Shown in pieces: positions 1 to 7,292 of a DNA stretch of 27,048 bases; within the stretch, counting starts at the first letter, position 1; each line of letters starts with the position of its first letter. A program made the translations under genes and the position numbers. This DNA is from RFPI01 sp964470195 (lineage in GTDB: Bacteria; Pseudomonadota; Gammaproteobacteria; Burkholderiales; Methylophilaceae). The stretch covers positions 1-27,048 of the forward strand of contig CAYYBG010000028.1 of the NCBI GenBank assembly GCA_964470195.1, read 5' to 3'. The notes beneath the pieces are model-generated. The model saw only the letters and a list, made by a program, of their open reading frames with translations. It made no database searches and had not been told where the DNA came from.

Positions 1-731
1 GCTGTTTGACCAGCTACTGTCATGGTTAATGTTTCTGCACCCTCTGTTGTTGCATCAGATGCTAATTGAACTGCAACCACACCCTTACCATCTTCACCGA
101 TAGTAACCGTGCCAGTAAGTGCACCACCCACAACGTCAGAAGCGGAAATACCAGACAAAACATAGGTTAATTCTGCGCCTGCATTAAGGCTTTCAGTTTC
201 TATTGTGAAGATTGCTACTGAACCCTCATTAACACTCGCGGCACTAGTAGTAAGAGTATAAGTATCTAAATCAGAAACACTCTTCGTTACTGGATTGAAT
301 TTCACCAATCCATCTAAACCGTTCTGAACTGTTGTGTTACCGAGACTCAAAGCTTTGGAAGTGACTCTTACGCCTTCGATATTGTAGCTGGAACCAGTTC
401 TAGCTAAGTTCAGTGTACCGTCCAAGAAAGTAAGCTTTAAGTTGGCAGCATCAGCTAACTTGAAAGATACTCGGCCAAAAGAGCTCTTGGATGGATTAGT
501 AATTGAAACAACACCGCGTGATACAGAAATACTGAAATCATCGCTAAAGCCTTCTAAGGCGATTTGGTCTTGGCTAGTAAGCGCTGGGCTTGATTTAGCT
601 GTACCAAGTCTGAAGGCACCTCTTCTAGTAACTGCATCGTTAAGAATAATGAAAAGATCTGCATCGCTAGAACTATTAGCAGAGCGACTTTCCACAAATC
701 CGCTTCCGAACCTGACAAGATTCATACTCAT
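1..731 (-). CDS. Large repeat adhesin / RTX-like surface protein, N-terminal part (3' end off window)
   Basis: The reading frame is open from ATG at 731 to the left edge, about 243 residues, with no stop. The start is supported by AGGAG six bases upstream; a second ATG two codons later is less well placed. No N-terminal signal peptide is visible (it begins MSMNLVRFGSG). The first ~150 residues are Ser/Asp/Gly/Val-rich. From about residue 160 a beta-strand repeat begins (SVNEGSVAIFTIET, then LTYVLSGISASDVVGGALTG, then TIGEDGKG and ATTEGAETL). Such Thr/Val/Gly repeats are known from very large cell-surface or type I-secreted adhesins. Lack of a Sec signal fits type I secretion through a C-terminal signal, but that end is outside the window. 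It is last in the minus-strand series with the TPR/barrel and FecR genes. Secretion route and ligand are inference. Confidence 0.8.
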   Translation of the reverse strand, partial: MSMNLVRFGSGFVESRSANSSSDADLFIILNDAVTRRGAFRLGTAKSSPALTSQDQIALEGFSDDFSISVSRGVVSITNPSKSSFGRVSFKLADAANLKLTFLDGTLNLARTGSSYNIEGVRVTSKALSLGNTTVQNGLDGLVKFNPVTKSVSDLDTYTLTTSAASVNEGSVAIFTIETESLNAGAELTYVLSGISASDVVGGALTGTVTIGEDGKGVVAVQLASDATTEGAETLTMTVAGQT

Positions 732-833
732 TGTAAACTCCTGTTTAAAAAGAAAATGCGAACTAAGTTATTTGCACATTAAGAGAGCTCAAGCTTTACT
801 CATAACGCACAAATACTTTTTGCTCCCATTCTC

Positions 834-876
834 ATAATAAACAGCTAAAAGTAAAATAATTGTGTTTTAAATCACT
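834..876 (-). promoter_or_regulatory. Putative class II CRP-dependent promoter of the adhesin gene
   Basis: On the minus strand AGTGA-N6-ACACA (861-876) matches the CRP consensus TGTGA-N6-TCACA at four of five bases in each half. Its centre is 868.5. The hexamer TATTAT at 839-834 would be the -10 box, and the distance from the site centre to the first -10 base is 29.5 bp. That is the geometry of class II CRP promoters (site at -41.5). The implied leader to the ATG at 731 is roughly 95 nt. The half-sites are imperfect and this AT-rich spacer could give such matches by chance. Confidence 0.45.
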
Positions 877-879
877 TTT

Positions 880-2250
880 TTAGAATTGATAACGAAGTCC
901 AGTGAATACTTGTGTATCGTCGTATCGAGATAAGGGGATGTTTGATGTGGTATTTACATTATCAATCTCTAATAATGCATACCAGTGATTTGAAATCGAT
1001 TCGGGTAATCTCCAAGAAACTTCCAGTCGTTGCCCCACACGATGGATATAGCGCTCAGCGCCAGATTTGATAAGCGGGCTGTAGCCTTGCTGATCTTGAT
1101 AATCGGCTAAGTACAATATACCGCGCGCGAACAAATTATCTTGAATATCCCAACGCACAATCGCACTAAACTCATCACGGCGTGTGGTGCCACCCACCCG
1201 CTCACCTTGTGGTTTATCCCAACCGACACGATAGTCTATTTGTGCACTCCATTGATTCCATGCACATTCAGCACCGATTGCCAGCCAAGGGACTGTGGCG
1301 TCAAACAGGCCATCGGCATGGAAATTTCGCATTTCATGCTCATGCCTCAGGCTAGCAGCGCATTTTCCGTAATATTGTTTTAACCCAGCACTCAGCGTAG
1401 TAAATCCGCCTAGGTTTTGTCCATCTAACATAAAGTGTCGATAGCTGGTAGAAAATAATCCATAACTTCCGGATTGCTTGTTTAGAGGATGTAAATAAAA
1501 CCAGCTACCCGCCACATCAACAAAGGACTGCGCATCAATACTGTGATATTCACGTGCACGTGCTGCAATTTGGATATCACTAAATGCCCCGCTTTCATGC
1601 TGGAAGCGCCGACCAGTTGCGAAGCGTGACTCATATGCGTGGTCACTTTTGGGTCTAAATTCAGGGGATATTTGTGCTGTAATCAAGTCGCCATCAATGA
1701 GCGTCAATTGCAATGTTGAAGTATTGATGCCGTAGTTAGCATTGCGGATATAGCCCGCTAACACTGAGACCTCACTGCGCCATTGACTGATAAAAGTACT
1801 ATCCTGTATGACTTTTTTGGCTTTATTAATCTCTTGTTGCAGATGTTGTGGTGGGGAAAAGTTTTGTTCTATATGTTGAATGATTTGCTGAGCTGTATCG
1901 TTTTTTCCAGCGCGATAATAGGCAATCGATAGGTCTAACCAAGCGCCCGCAAAATTGGGTTGTATCAATACCGCTTTTTCAAATGCCAGCACCGCATCAT
2001 CGAAAAGTTGTGCATCTAGCGCAGCTAAACCTAGCAAGTAGTGATATTCAGCATCTTCAGAAAATTGCTCAGTAAATTGTAATAGAAAATTAAAGCGCGT
2101 CTTGTTTCCATCGCTTTGTTGTAGCTGTTGGCTTTGGATATTGATTTCTTGCAGGGTGGGCAAAACAGCCATTGAAGATGGCTCGGCAAATGCAGGCAAA
2201 CAAATAAAAAACAGGACTAGCCTGTTTATTGTGTTTTTGAAGAGCGACAT
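880..2250 (-). CDS. TPR-containing outer-membrane beta-barrel protein (Slam/DUF560-like architecture)
   Basis: This is a 456-residue protein. A signal peptide is visible (hydrophobic LVLFFICLPAFA, cleavage before EPSS). About residues 67-133 form TPR-like helices (YHYLLGLAALDAQLFDDAVLAFEKA; AWLDLSIAYYRAGKNDTA). From about 155 to the end the sequence alternates aromatic and polar residues as in a beta-barrel and ends in YQF, the usual outer-membrane terminal aromatic. The TPR-plus-barrel layout resembles surface lipoprotein assembly modifiers (DUF560) and other TPR-barrel export proteins; the exact family is not certain. It starts 25 bases after the fecR-like stop and precedes the adhesin gene, so an operon with fecR and a role in exporting, anchoring or modifying the adhesin are plausible inferences. 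Confidence 0.75.
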   Translation of the reverse strand: MSLFKNTINRLVLFFICLPAFAEPSSMAVLPTLQEINIQSQQLQQSDGNKTRFNFLLQFTEQFSEDAEYHYLLGLAALDAQLFDDAVLAFEKAVLIQPNFAGAWLDLSIAYYRAGKNDTAQQIIQHIEQNFSPPQHLQQEINKAKKVIQDSTFISQWRSEVSVLAGYIRNANYGINTSTLQLTLIDGDLITAQISPEFRPKSDHAYESRFATGRRFQHESGAFSDIQIAARAREYHSIDAQSFVDVAGSWFYLHPLNKQSGSYGLFSTSYRHFMLDGQNLGGFTTLSAGLKQYYGKCAASLRHEHEMRNFHADGLFDATVPWLAIGAECAWNQWSAQIDYRVGWDKPQGERVGGTTRRDEFSAIVRWDIQDNLFARGILYLADYQDQQGYSPLIKSGAERYIHRVGQRLEVSWRLPESISNHWYALLEIDNVNTTSNIPLSRYDDTQVFTGLRYQF

Positions 2251-2274
2251 CCTAAGTGAATTTATGCGCTGACC

Positions 2275-3468
2275 TTATTGCTTAGTCCACTGCAGAATGC
2301 CATAAGCACGCATATCTTCAGCGGTGAACCGTTTATCAAAAATAAATGCTGCATTCTCTCCGTTATTACTTAGGGCACCAGAGAAAGAGATATTTGAACG
2401 GCTTTCATCGTCTAGCAACCTTCCGTCTGGCGATAATCTACCCCTACTGAACATGGCTTTTTCATTACCGTCAAAAATCCAATTAAATCTTGTGGCAAAT
2501 TCTCTGCGTTCAAAATTCACTGAAAAACTAGCATCAGCAATAGACGCTGGCAAAAATTCATTATTAGCGTAACGGCCGTAGGCCATTGCATCTGTTAGAG
2601 TAAATTGCACCTGTGTACCAGTTGAGGGAAGAACCTGCTGTTCTGTCAGGCGGAATAATGCAAACGCTTCATTTTGACCAATCAGCTCATAGCCTGTTGG
2701 CGTAGCCGTACTACCTGCCCAACGCCCCCACATAAAGCTATTGTTGTTACCCAAGTTGGATAACCCTGAAGATGTATCATTTCGTTTCACAATGCTTGGC
2801 TCTTCAGGGCGCGGCAATGCAAAAGGCTGTTTACCATGTTGCGGCATGATCAGTTCAGCCGCCATCTGCCCACGCACTTCAAGATATTTCCCACTAAGCG
2901 AACCCATCAAGTCTCTGACTAGATCTCCTTTACAAGGACCTAGGCCAGCGCTGGCACAGTCTCCCGCTAACGGAGAAACCGCCACACCACCTTGCTGAAC
3001 CGAAACGCGCGTCACGCTTAAATCCGTTTGTACAACAAAGTCAGTCCCTCTGACCCCAATCGCTGCAACAGGGGTATTTAATCTAAAAGCTTGCTTATTT
3101 GCTTGACCACCCTTACCGGTGATTAATCTTGAGGTCCCTTGTTTTAAGGTGAATTTAATACGATTGTTTTTGGGGTTTTGCTCATCAACGAAATAATCTT
3201 CTATCAGCAATAAAGAATTCGATCTGACACTGACAAAGGCATTGTCATCAAAGCGAATATGCACGTGACCGTTTTGCTCTGTTTTAATCGCCTGCCCGAC
3301 AGAAACTGACTGACCCTTTGATATAGGCTCAAATACCTGCGCTTCATTGCCTACATGAGCGGCGCCGATAGAAAAAATAATTACCCCTACTTTTTCACCA
3401 GCAGCATACGAGTAGTTTGCTAGCACCAAAAGTAGAGAAATTAATATAGATTTATAAATTAAATTCAT
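2275..3468 (-). CDS. Secreted/periplasmic FecR-domain protein
   Basis: I place the start at ATG 3468 (397 residues). It gives a clean signal peptide (MNLIYKSILISLLLVLA, cleavage after YSYA). The longer TTG-initiated frame at 3528 would put the start inside the CRP palindrome. A FecR domain spans about residues 30-165: VGQAIKTEQNGHVHIRFDD, then LKQGTSRLITG, then the hallmark TPVAAIGVRGTDF. The C-terminal ~200 residues are not recognised and carry a cysteine pair in a short insertion (DCASAGLGPC). Classical FecR proteins are membrane-bound anti-sigma regulators, but this one has no TM anchor or sigma partner nearby. It more likely belongs to the secreted FecR proteins that occur beside CHASE2 cyclases and big adhesins. 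Probably cAMP-CRP controlled through the upstream palindrome. Confidence 0.82.
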   Translation of the reverse strand: MNLIYKSILISLLLVLANYSYAAGEKVGVIIFSIGAAHVGNEAQVFEPISKGQSVSVGQAIKTEQNGHVHIRFDDNAFVSVRSNSLLLIEDYFVDEQNPKNNRIKFTLKQGTSRLITGKGGQANKQAFRLNTPVAAIGVRGTDFVVQTDLSVTRVSVQQGGVAVSPLAGDCASAGLGPCKGDLVRDLMGSLSGKYLEVRGQMAAELIMPQHGKQPFALPRPEEPSIVKRNDTSSGLSNLGNNNSFMWGRWAGSTATPTGYELIGQNEAFALFRLTEQQVLPSTGTQVQFTLTDAMAYGRYANNEFLPASIADASFSVNFERREFATRFNWIFDGNEKAMFSRGRLSPDGRLLDDESRSNISFSGALSNNGENAAFIFDKRFTAEDMRAYGILQWTKQ

Positions 3469-3527
3469 TAAGTTAAGTATTATCGTTGTTAATTTTACAA
3501 TGTTATATTTTTTAGTAATATTAAGCA

Positions 3528-3555
3528 AATTATTGTGATGGCAGTCACAATAATT
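3528..3555. promoter_or_regulatory. Perfect CRP-type operator upstream of the fecR-like gene
   Basis: TGTGA-TGGCAG-TCACA occupies 3534-3549, an exact match to the CRP consensus. The inverted repeat extends to 11-bp perfect arms (AATTATTGTGA and its complement) around a 6-bp spacer. The centre (3541.5) lies about 73 bp upstream of the ATG at 3468. It sits in the gap between the adenylate cyclase stop and the FecR start, so it most likely acts on the fecR-barrel transcription unit. A TATAAC hexamer lies on the minus strand at 3507-3502, but the spacing is not a textbook class I or II position, so the exact promoter is unresolved. Confidence 0.8.
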
Positions 3556-3635
3556 GGGAAGACGGAAATAAGAAATTTAATCGCATGTAAATGCAGTGAT
3601 GGTTGGCTGGTACAAGGAATTTTTAAGTCTTTGTA

Positions 3636-5495
3636 TCAGTTGACAATAGGGCTATAGACTCTTACAGCGACCTGCCTACCCTTGACAATATATTCCCCAC
3701 AATCTTGGAATAAATGTATCCCAACTAACTCCGCTGTTGTTTTCCCCACCAGCATAGGCTTGCCGACTTGACGGGTGAGTTGTTCGATTCTACTCGCCAC
3801 GTTGACAGCGTCACCATGGGCAGACCAAGCCAGATGTGAATCGCCACCGAAAACACCAAAGGCCATTTTGCCGGTATTAATGCCTATACTCACTTGCATA
3901 GGCTTGAATCCGTGCTGTTTGAACCAAGGCGCTAATTGATGGATTTTTATTTGCATCAACTGGCCAGCCAGAAATGCATGATTGGCGTGATCTGCATCTG
4001 GTTGAGGCGCACCCCAAATGGCCATTAAGCCATCGCCAGAGAATTTCTCAATATTTCCGCCATATTGATATACCGCTTGGGTCAGCGTCTCTAGACACTT
4101 TTGCGCTAATAAGGCAACTTTCTCTGGTGAAATACCCTCAGCCGCTGAGGTAAATCCGCGCATATCCGCCACCAGCACAGTAAGCTCTCTTTCCTCTGTG
4201 CCCGGCGTTAGGTCTCGTCCACGCATCATTCTTTTAGCCAGACTTGCTGGGATAAACTTGCCCATCTGCAATGCCAAAGCTGAAAGCTTTCTATTCACCA
4301 AAAAATTATCATGCAATAAGGTACTTAAACCTAACAGCAAAGTACTTAAAACTGCAGGCGATGAAGGAATGTGCCAATGCATTAATTTAAACAGTAAATA
4401 CTGTGTCGATATGATGATGATTAAAAGAACAATCATTATCATAAAATTTGCTTTGCTGTTTCGACTGGATAAAACAACAAAAATTAGACCCATTAACAAA
4501 ACAGGAATAATGACCCACTCAATCGATTGTTTTGGTTGAATAAAACTATTATCAAGAATTGCAGAAAAGATTTGTGCGTGTAATTCAAGCCCTGGAGCGA
4601 TATTTCTAGTCGGGGTTGCCACATAGTCCCCTAGCCCTAGCGCCGTGCTGCCGAGTAATACCACTGCATTATTCAGTTGAGCAGGATCAATTTGATGCTG
4701 CATAACAGACTGTGCGGAAATATAGCGATAACCCTCAGGGTGAACATTAAATGGGATTAGCAGCGCATTTTCTTGGTCTAGCGGAATCGTGCTATTGCCT
4801 GAACCATAGTGTTCTAGGGTGAGCAAATGATTGCTCAAAGAAATTTCATCATCCAATCCGCTATTCAAGGCCTTATACATTTCTAGACTAAGCATACTGG
4901 TGCACTGATTCTGCATACATGCCACTGGGAAGATTCTTCTCACCTTACCATCTGCATCTACGATAGGGCTGATATGACCGACCTTGGATTGCACGGTTAC
5001 GAAGTTAGTATGATTGGCAATAAAGCCATGTATCTCCGGTACATTCTGCAAACCTGTATGTCTGAATGTGATTAATTCTCCAGTATGATTATTTGAAGCC
5101 TTTGAAAAGTCTAAGACCTGACTCATCACCACAGAGGGGTGATTTAATAAGGCAGTCAATTTTCCGCTATTAGGCTTTTGATCAGGAAAGACGATATCCA
5201 CGCCTATCAGTGATACTTGATAATGATTCAGCAGGGCATCCAACAAACTGGCCATTTGCTCACTGCTCCAAGGCCATGCACCAACTTTTGCAAGCGTCGC
5301 CTCATCGATATCAATCAAGATGATACGTTCATCAAAATTGTTTTCAGCGCTCCAATCCACCAGCCTATCGTAGGCAATCTGTTCTAAGCTGACATAAAGG
5401 GAGTTAGGTACTAGAGCAAAAACTGAAATCGTTGCCGTAATTAGCAACAGCATGCTGTATTTAAAAAACTGCACCTTGAAAAACCAACTCTTCAA
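3636..5495 (-). CDS. CHASE2-domain class III adenylate cyclase
   Basis: The 619-residue membrane protein makes cAMP from ATP. Layout: TM segment about 13-30, extracytoplasmic CHASE2 sensor about 31-320 (IDIDEATLAKVGAWPW; GVDIVFPD; LLGSTALGLGDYVATP), three closely spaced TM helices about 326-396, and a C-terminal class III cyclase domain about 435-605. The metal-binding aspartates are D444 (VADMRGF) and D488 (FSGDGLMAIWG). K484 and D562 occupy the adenine-specifying positions, so adenylate rather than guanylate is predicted. N565 and R569 (VNVASRIEQ) are the catalytic pair. The start is TTG, sharing bases with the TGA of the upstream crp-like gene (TTGA), with AGAAGAG upstream, so the two are probably translationally coupled. 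The CHASE2 ligand is unknown. Confidence 0.93.
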   Translation of the reverse strand: MKSWFFKVQFFKYSMLLLITATISVFALVPNSLYVSLEQIAYDRLVDWSAENNFDERIILIDIDEATLAKVGAWPWSSEQMASLLDALLNHYQVSLIGVDIVFPDQKPNSGKLTALLNHPSVVMSQVLDFSKASNNHTGELITFRHTGLQNVPEIHGFIANHTNFVTVQSKVGHISPIVDADGKVRRIFPVACMQNQCTSMLSLEMYKALNSGLDDEISLSNHLLTLEHYGSGNSTIPLDQENALLIPFNVHPEGYRYISAQSVMQHQIDPAQLNNAVVLLGSTALGLGDYVATPTRNIAPGLELHAQIFSAILDNSFIQPKQSIEWVIIPVLLMGLIFVVLSSRNSKANFMIMIVLLIIIISTQYLLFKLMHWHIPSSPAVLSTLLLGLSTLLHDNFLVNRKLSALALQMGKFIPASLAKRMMRGRDLTPGTEERELTVLVADMRGFTSAAEGISPEKVALLAQKCLETLTQAVYQYGGNIEKFSGDGLMAIWGAPQPDADHANHAFLAGQLMQIKIHQLAPWFKQHGFKPMQVSIGINTGKMAFGVFGGDSHLAWSAHGDAVNVASRIEQLTRQVGKPMLVGKTTAELVGIHLFQDCGEYIVKGRQVAVRVYSPIVN

Positions 5496-6193
5496 GATTT
5501 TTTCTCTTCTTTAGCAACCCTATGGATAATGATATTAAGCTTGTCTGGGAAGCGAATAATTAGTCGGCGGTTATCTTTTTCAATGACTTTTTCATCATTT
5601 AAAATTTGAATTGCACGAGTGACCGTTTCTCTACTGGTATTAGCCATTAATGCAATTTGCTCGTGCGTGGGCATATTCTCTATGGTAATTAATTTGCCGG
5701 GATTTGGTTTGCCCAATAAATTAATTAAACTAAAAATTCTTTGGAAGGCATTAGGAATTCCTAACAAAGCGCGGTAATCAGTGGTAGATCTAACCTTGAA
5801 TGAGAGATGCTTAAGCATACGCTCAGCAACCAAAGGATGGTTGAAGATAAGTTTTCTGGCATGATTTTTTGACAACATAGCCACTTTGGAAGTGGCTATC
5901 GCCATCACAGAGGCGGATCGCGGTAAATCATCAATAATAGAAAGTTCTCCTAAGAAATCCCCTGGCTCGATAAAATTTAGACCGGTTTGCCTTCCATCCT
6001 CATTCTCATCAAGTACCAACAACCTTCCATCAAGCAGAAATACCAAAAAATCTCCGCGCTCGCCCTTGTAAATCAGATAGTCTTTCTTGCCAAGCTCTTT
6101 GTAGAGCATGACCGAGGCAATTTCCTCGAGAAGCTTCTCATTCAAGCCCTCAAAAAGGGGGATTTTGCTTAATATGGTTACAGATTGACTCAT
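5492..6193 (-). CDS. CRP/FNR-family cAMP-responsive transcription regulator
   Basis: A 233-residue protein with an N-terminal cyclic-nucleotide-binding domain (about 10-125) and a C-terminal winged helix (about 165-215). The phosphate-binding cassette is intact: G82-E83-L84 through R92-S93 (GELSIIDDLPRSAS). There is no FNR-type cysteine cluster. The recognition helix has S187-R188-E189-T190-V191-x-R193, matching E. coli CRP R180, E181 and R185, which read TGTGA. The position equivalent to E. coli Thr127 looks like Leu, while the next Ser is kept, so cAMP affinity or selectivity may differ. It overlaps the cyclase start by four bases and lies about 100 bp after the phosphodiesterase gene. Likely targets are the palindrome at 3534-3549 and possibly 861-876. 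Confidence 0.92.
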   Translation of the reverse strand: MSQSVTILSKIPLFEGLNEKLLEEIASVMLYKELGKKDYLIYKGERGDFLVFLLDGRLLVLDENEDGRQTGLNFIEPGDFLGELSIIDDLPRSASVMAIATSKVAMLSKNHARKLIFNHPLVAERMLKHLSFKVRSTTDYRALLGIPNAFQRIFSLINLLGKPNPGKLITIENMPTHEQIALMANTSRETVTRAIQILNDEKVIEKDNRRLIIRFPDKLNIIIHRVAKEEKKS

Positions 6194-6295
6194 CTTGTTA
6201 ACTGCTCATGAATGATAGTGTGCTGAACCTATGCAGTAAAACCAAAGATTTAACAATGGTTTCATAAATTCAAATAGTTTTAATAGTTGCGAATG

Positions 6296-7105
6296 TTAAC
6301 TGATTAACTGACTTCTAATCAAATCTGGCATGCCTAATTGGATGGCGTAAGGAGAGGAGAATCGGACTGTGCTTAGGAATCTTTGATGATTTTGTTTGGT
6401 GGCGGGATCTAGTGCATTGATTACACCGGAGATTTGCCATTCTTGGGAAAGTTGTTGCGCTAATTGCAAACCATGCTCAGGCAATACACTGGGCAGAATA
6501 TCTGCCTCTGTTAGCACGATACTTGCGCGAAGTGCGAGGGGAATTGGTTTGTTGGCAAAATCGCTTAAGCTGGCATGAAGCGCAGGCACATGGCAAAACT
6601 CTGTAGCGAGAATTAGGTTTTTTATAAAATCTATATCGTTTTTAACAATATGATTTATCTGCAAAATCTCAGCTACTCGTTGCGCAGCAATTTGTTCAAA
6701 TTGTGCCGAGCTTTGATTAATACCCCCGGGATGGCAGAAATCATGACCCAGCGCAGCAATCAGCAGTAATAATTTTTCGTGCTGACTGAAATCAGGCCAT
6801 GCATCAGAGGGTTGAGCTAGATGCGCTGGGGTATCAGCTTGATCAAGTAGCAATATCATTGCACTCAGCACTTCAAGTGCGTGTTGACGATTGTGATAAT
6901 TAGGTTCTTGTTGCAGGCTGGCTTGTTGCGCCCCCTGCTGTTCCATAGACTCAGCTAAGTGCATCATTGCTTTTAGTAGGTGCTGATGATCATCAGCTAA
7001 TTGCTCTGCAGCACCCAGCAATTGATAGGCAAATATATTCACGGCTTGCGGCAAATGTTGAGCCAGCGCACGTATTTGCAGAAATTTATTTTCGATAGGA
7101 TGCAT
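6296..7105 (-). CDS. Class I-type cyclic-nucleotide phosphodiesterase (PDEase_I-like HD fold)
   Basis: A 269-residue, apparently cytoplasmic protein. The order of motifs matches the class I (mammalian-type) 3',5'-cyclic nucleotide phosphodiesterase fold: YHNRQHALEV at about 70-79 (H71, H75), LGHDFCHPGGIN at about 119-130 (H121, D122, H125, N130), LATEFCH at about 166-172, and TEADIL at about 199-204, where D202 would be the last metal ligand. The HPGxxN signature separates it from ordinary HD-domain hydrolases. The domain is shorter than eukaryotic catalytic domains (~330 residues). With an adenylate cyclase and a CRP in the same gene series, cAMP hydrolysis is the most likely activity. Start ATG 7105 has only a weak ribosome site. 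A generic HD phosphohydrolase is the alternative. Confidence 0.75.
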   Translation of the reverse strand: MHPIENKFLQIRALAQHLPQAVNIFAYQLLGAAEQLADDHQHLLKAMMHLAESMEQQGAQQASLQQEPNYHNRQHALEVLSAMILLLDQADTPAHLAQPSDAWPDFSQHEKLLLLIAALGHDFCHPGGINQSSAQFEQIAAQRVAEILQINHIVKNDIDFIKNLILATEFCHVPALHASLSDFANKPIPLALRASIVLTEADILPSVLPEHGLQLAQQLSQEWQISGVINALDPATKQNHQRFLSTVRFSSPYAIQLGMPDLIRSQLIS

Positions 7106-7179
7106 CGTTCAACTTGATATTGATTCAAGATAGTTTATGAATAGATTTCAGTATACTAAATTAAATTTCTAAATTAATT

Positions 7180-7203
7180 TTATTCATACGGATTATTCAT
7201 ACG
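7180..7203. repeat. Two direct repeats TTATTCATACG in the divergent spacer
   Basis: TTATTCATACG occurs at 7180-7190 and again at 7193-7203, a 13-bp period. They lie in the 187-bp AT-rich spacer between the divergent phosphodiesterase and ClpP-fold genes. A regulator-binding role is possible but unproven. Confidence 0.45.
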
Positions 7204-7292
7204 CATTATTGCAATACCCTTGCAACAGCGGCATTTAGCTTAATGTAGGGAAACGGGATAATTCAAGATAAAATAATTTCACATAACAATTC

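Noticed and set aside
442..837. Plus-strand 131-codon open frame at the left edge
   Set aside because: It is antisense to the adhesin frame, which has a strong ribosome site, repeat-type composition and continues off the window.
3469..3528. Longer FecR start at TTG 3528
   Set aside because: It would add 20 residues before a good signal peptide and overlap the CRP palindrome; ATG 3468 fits better.
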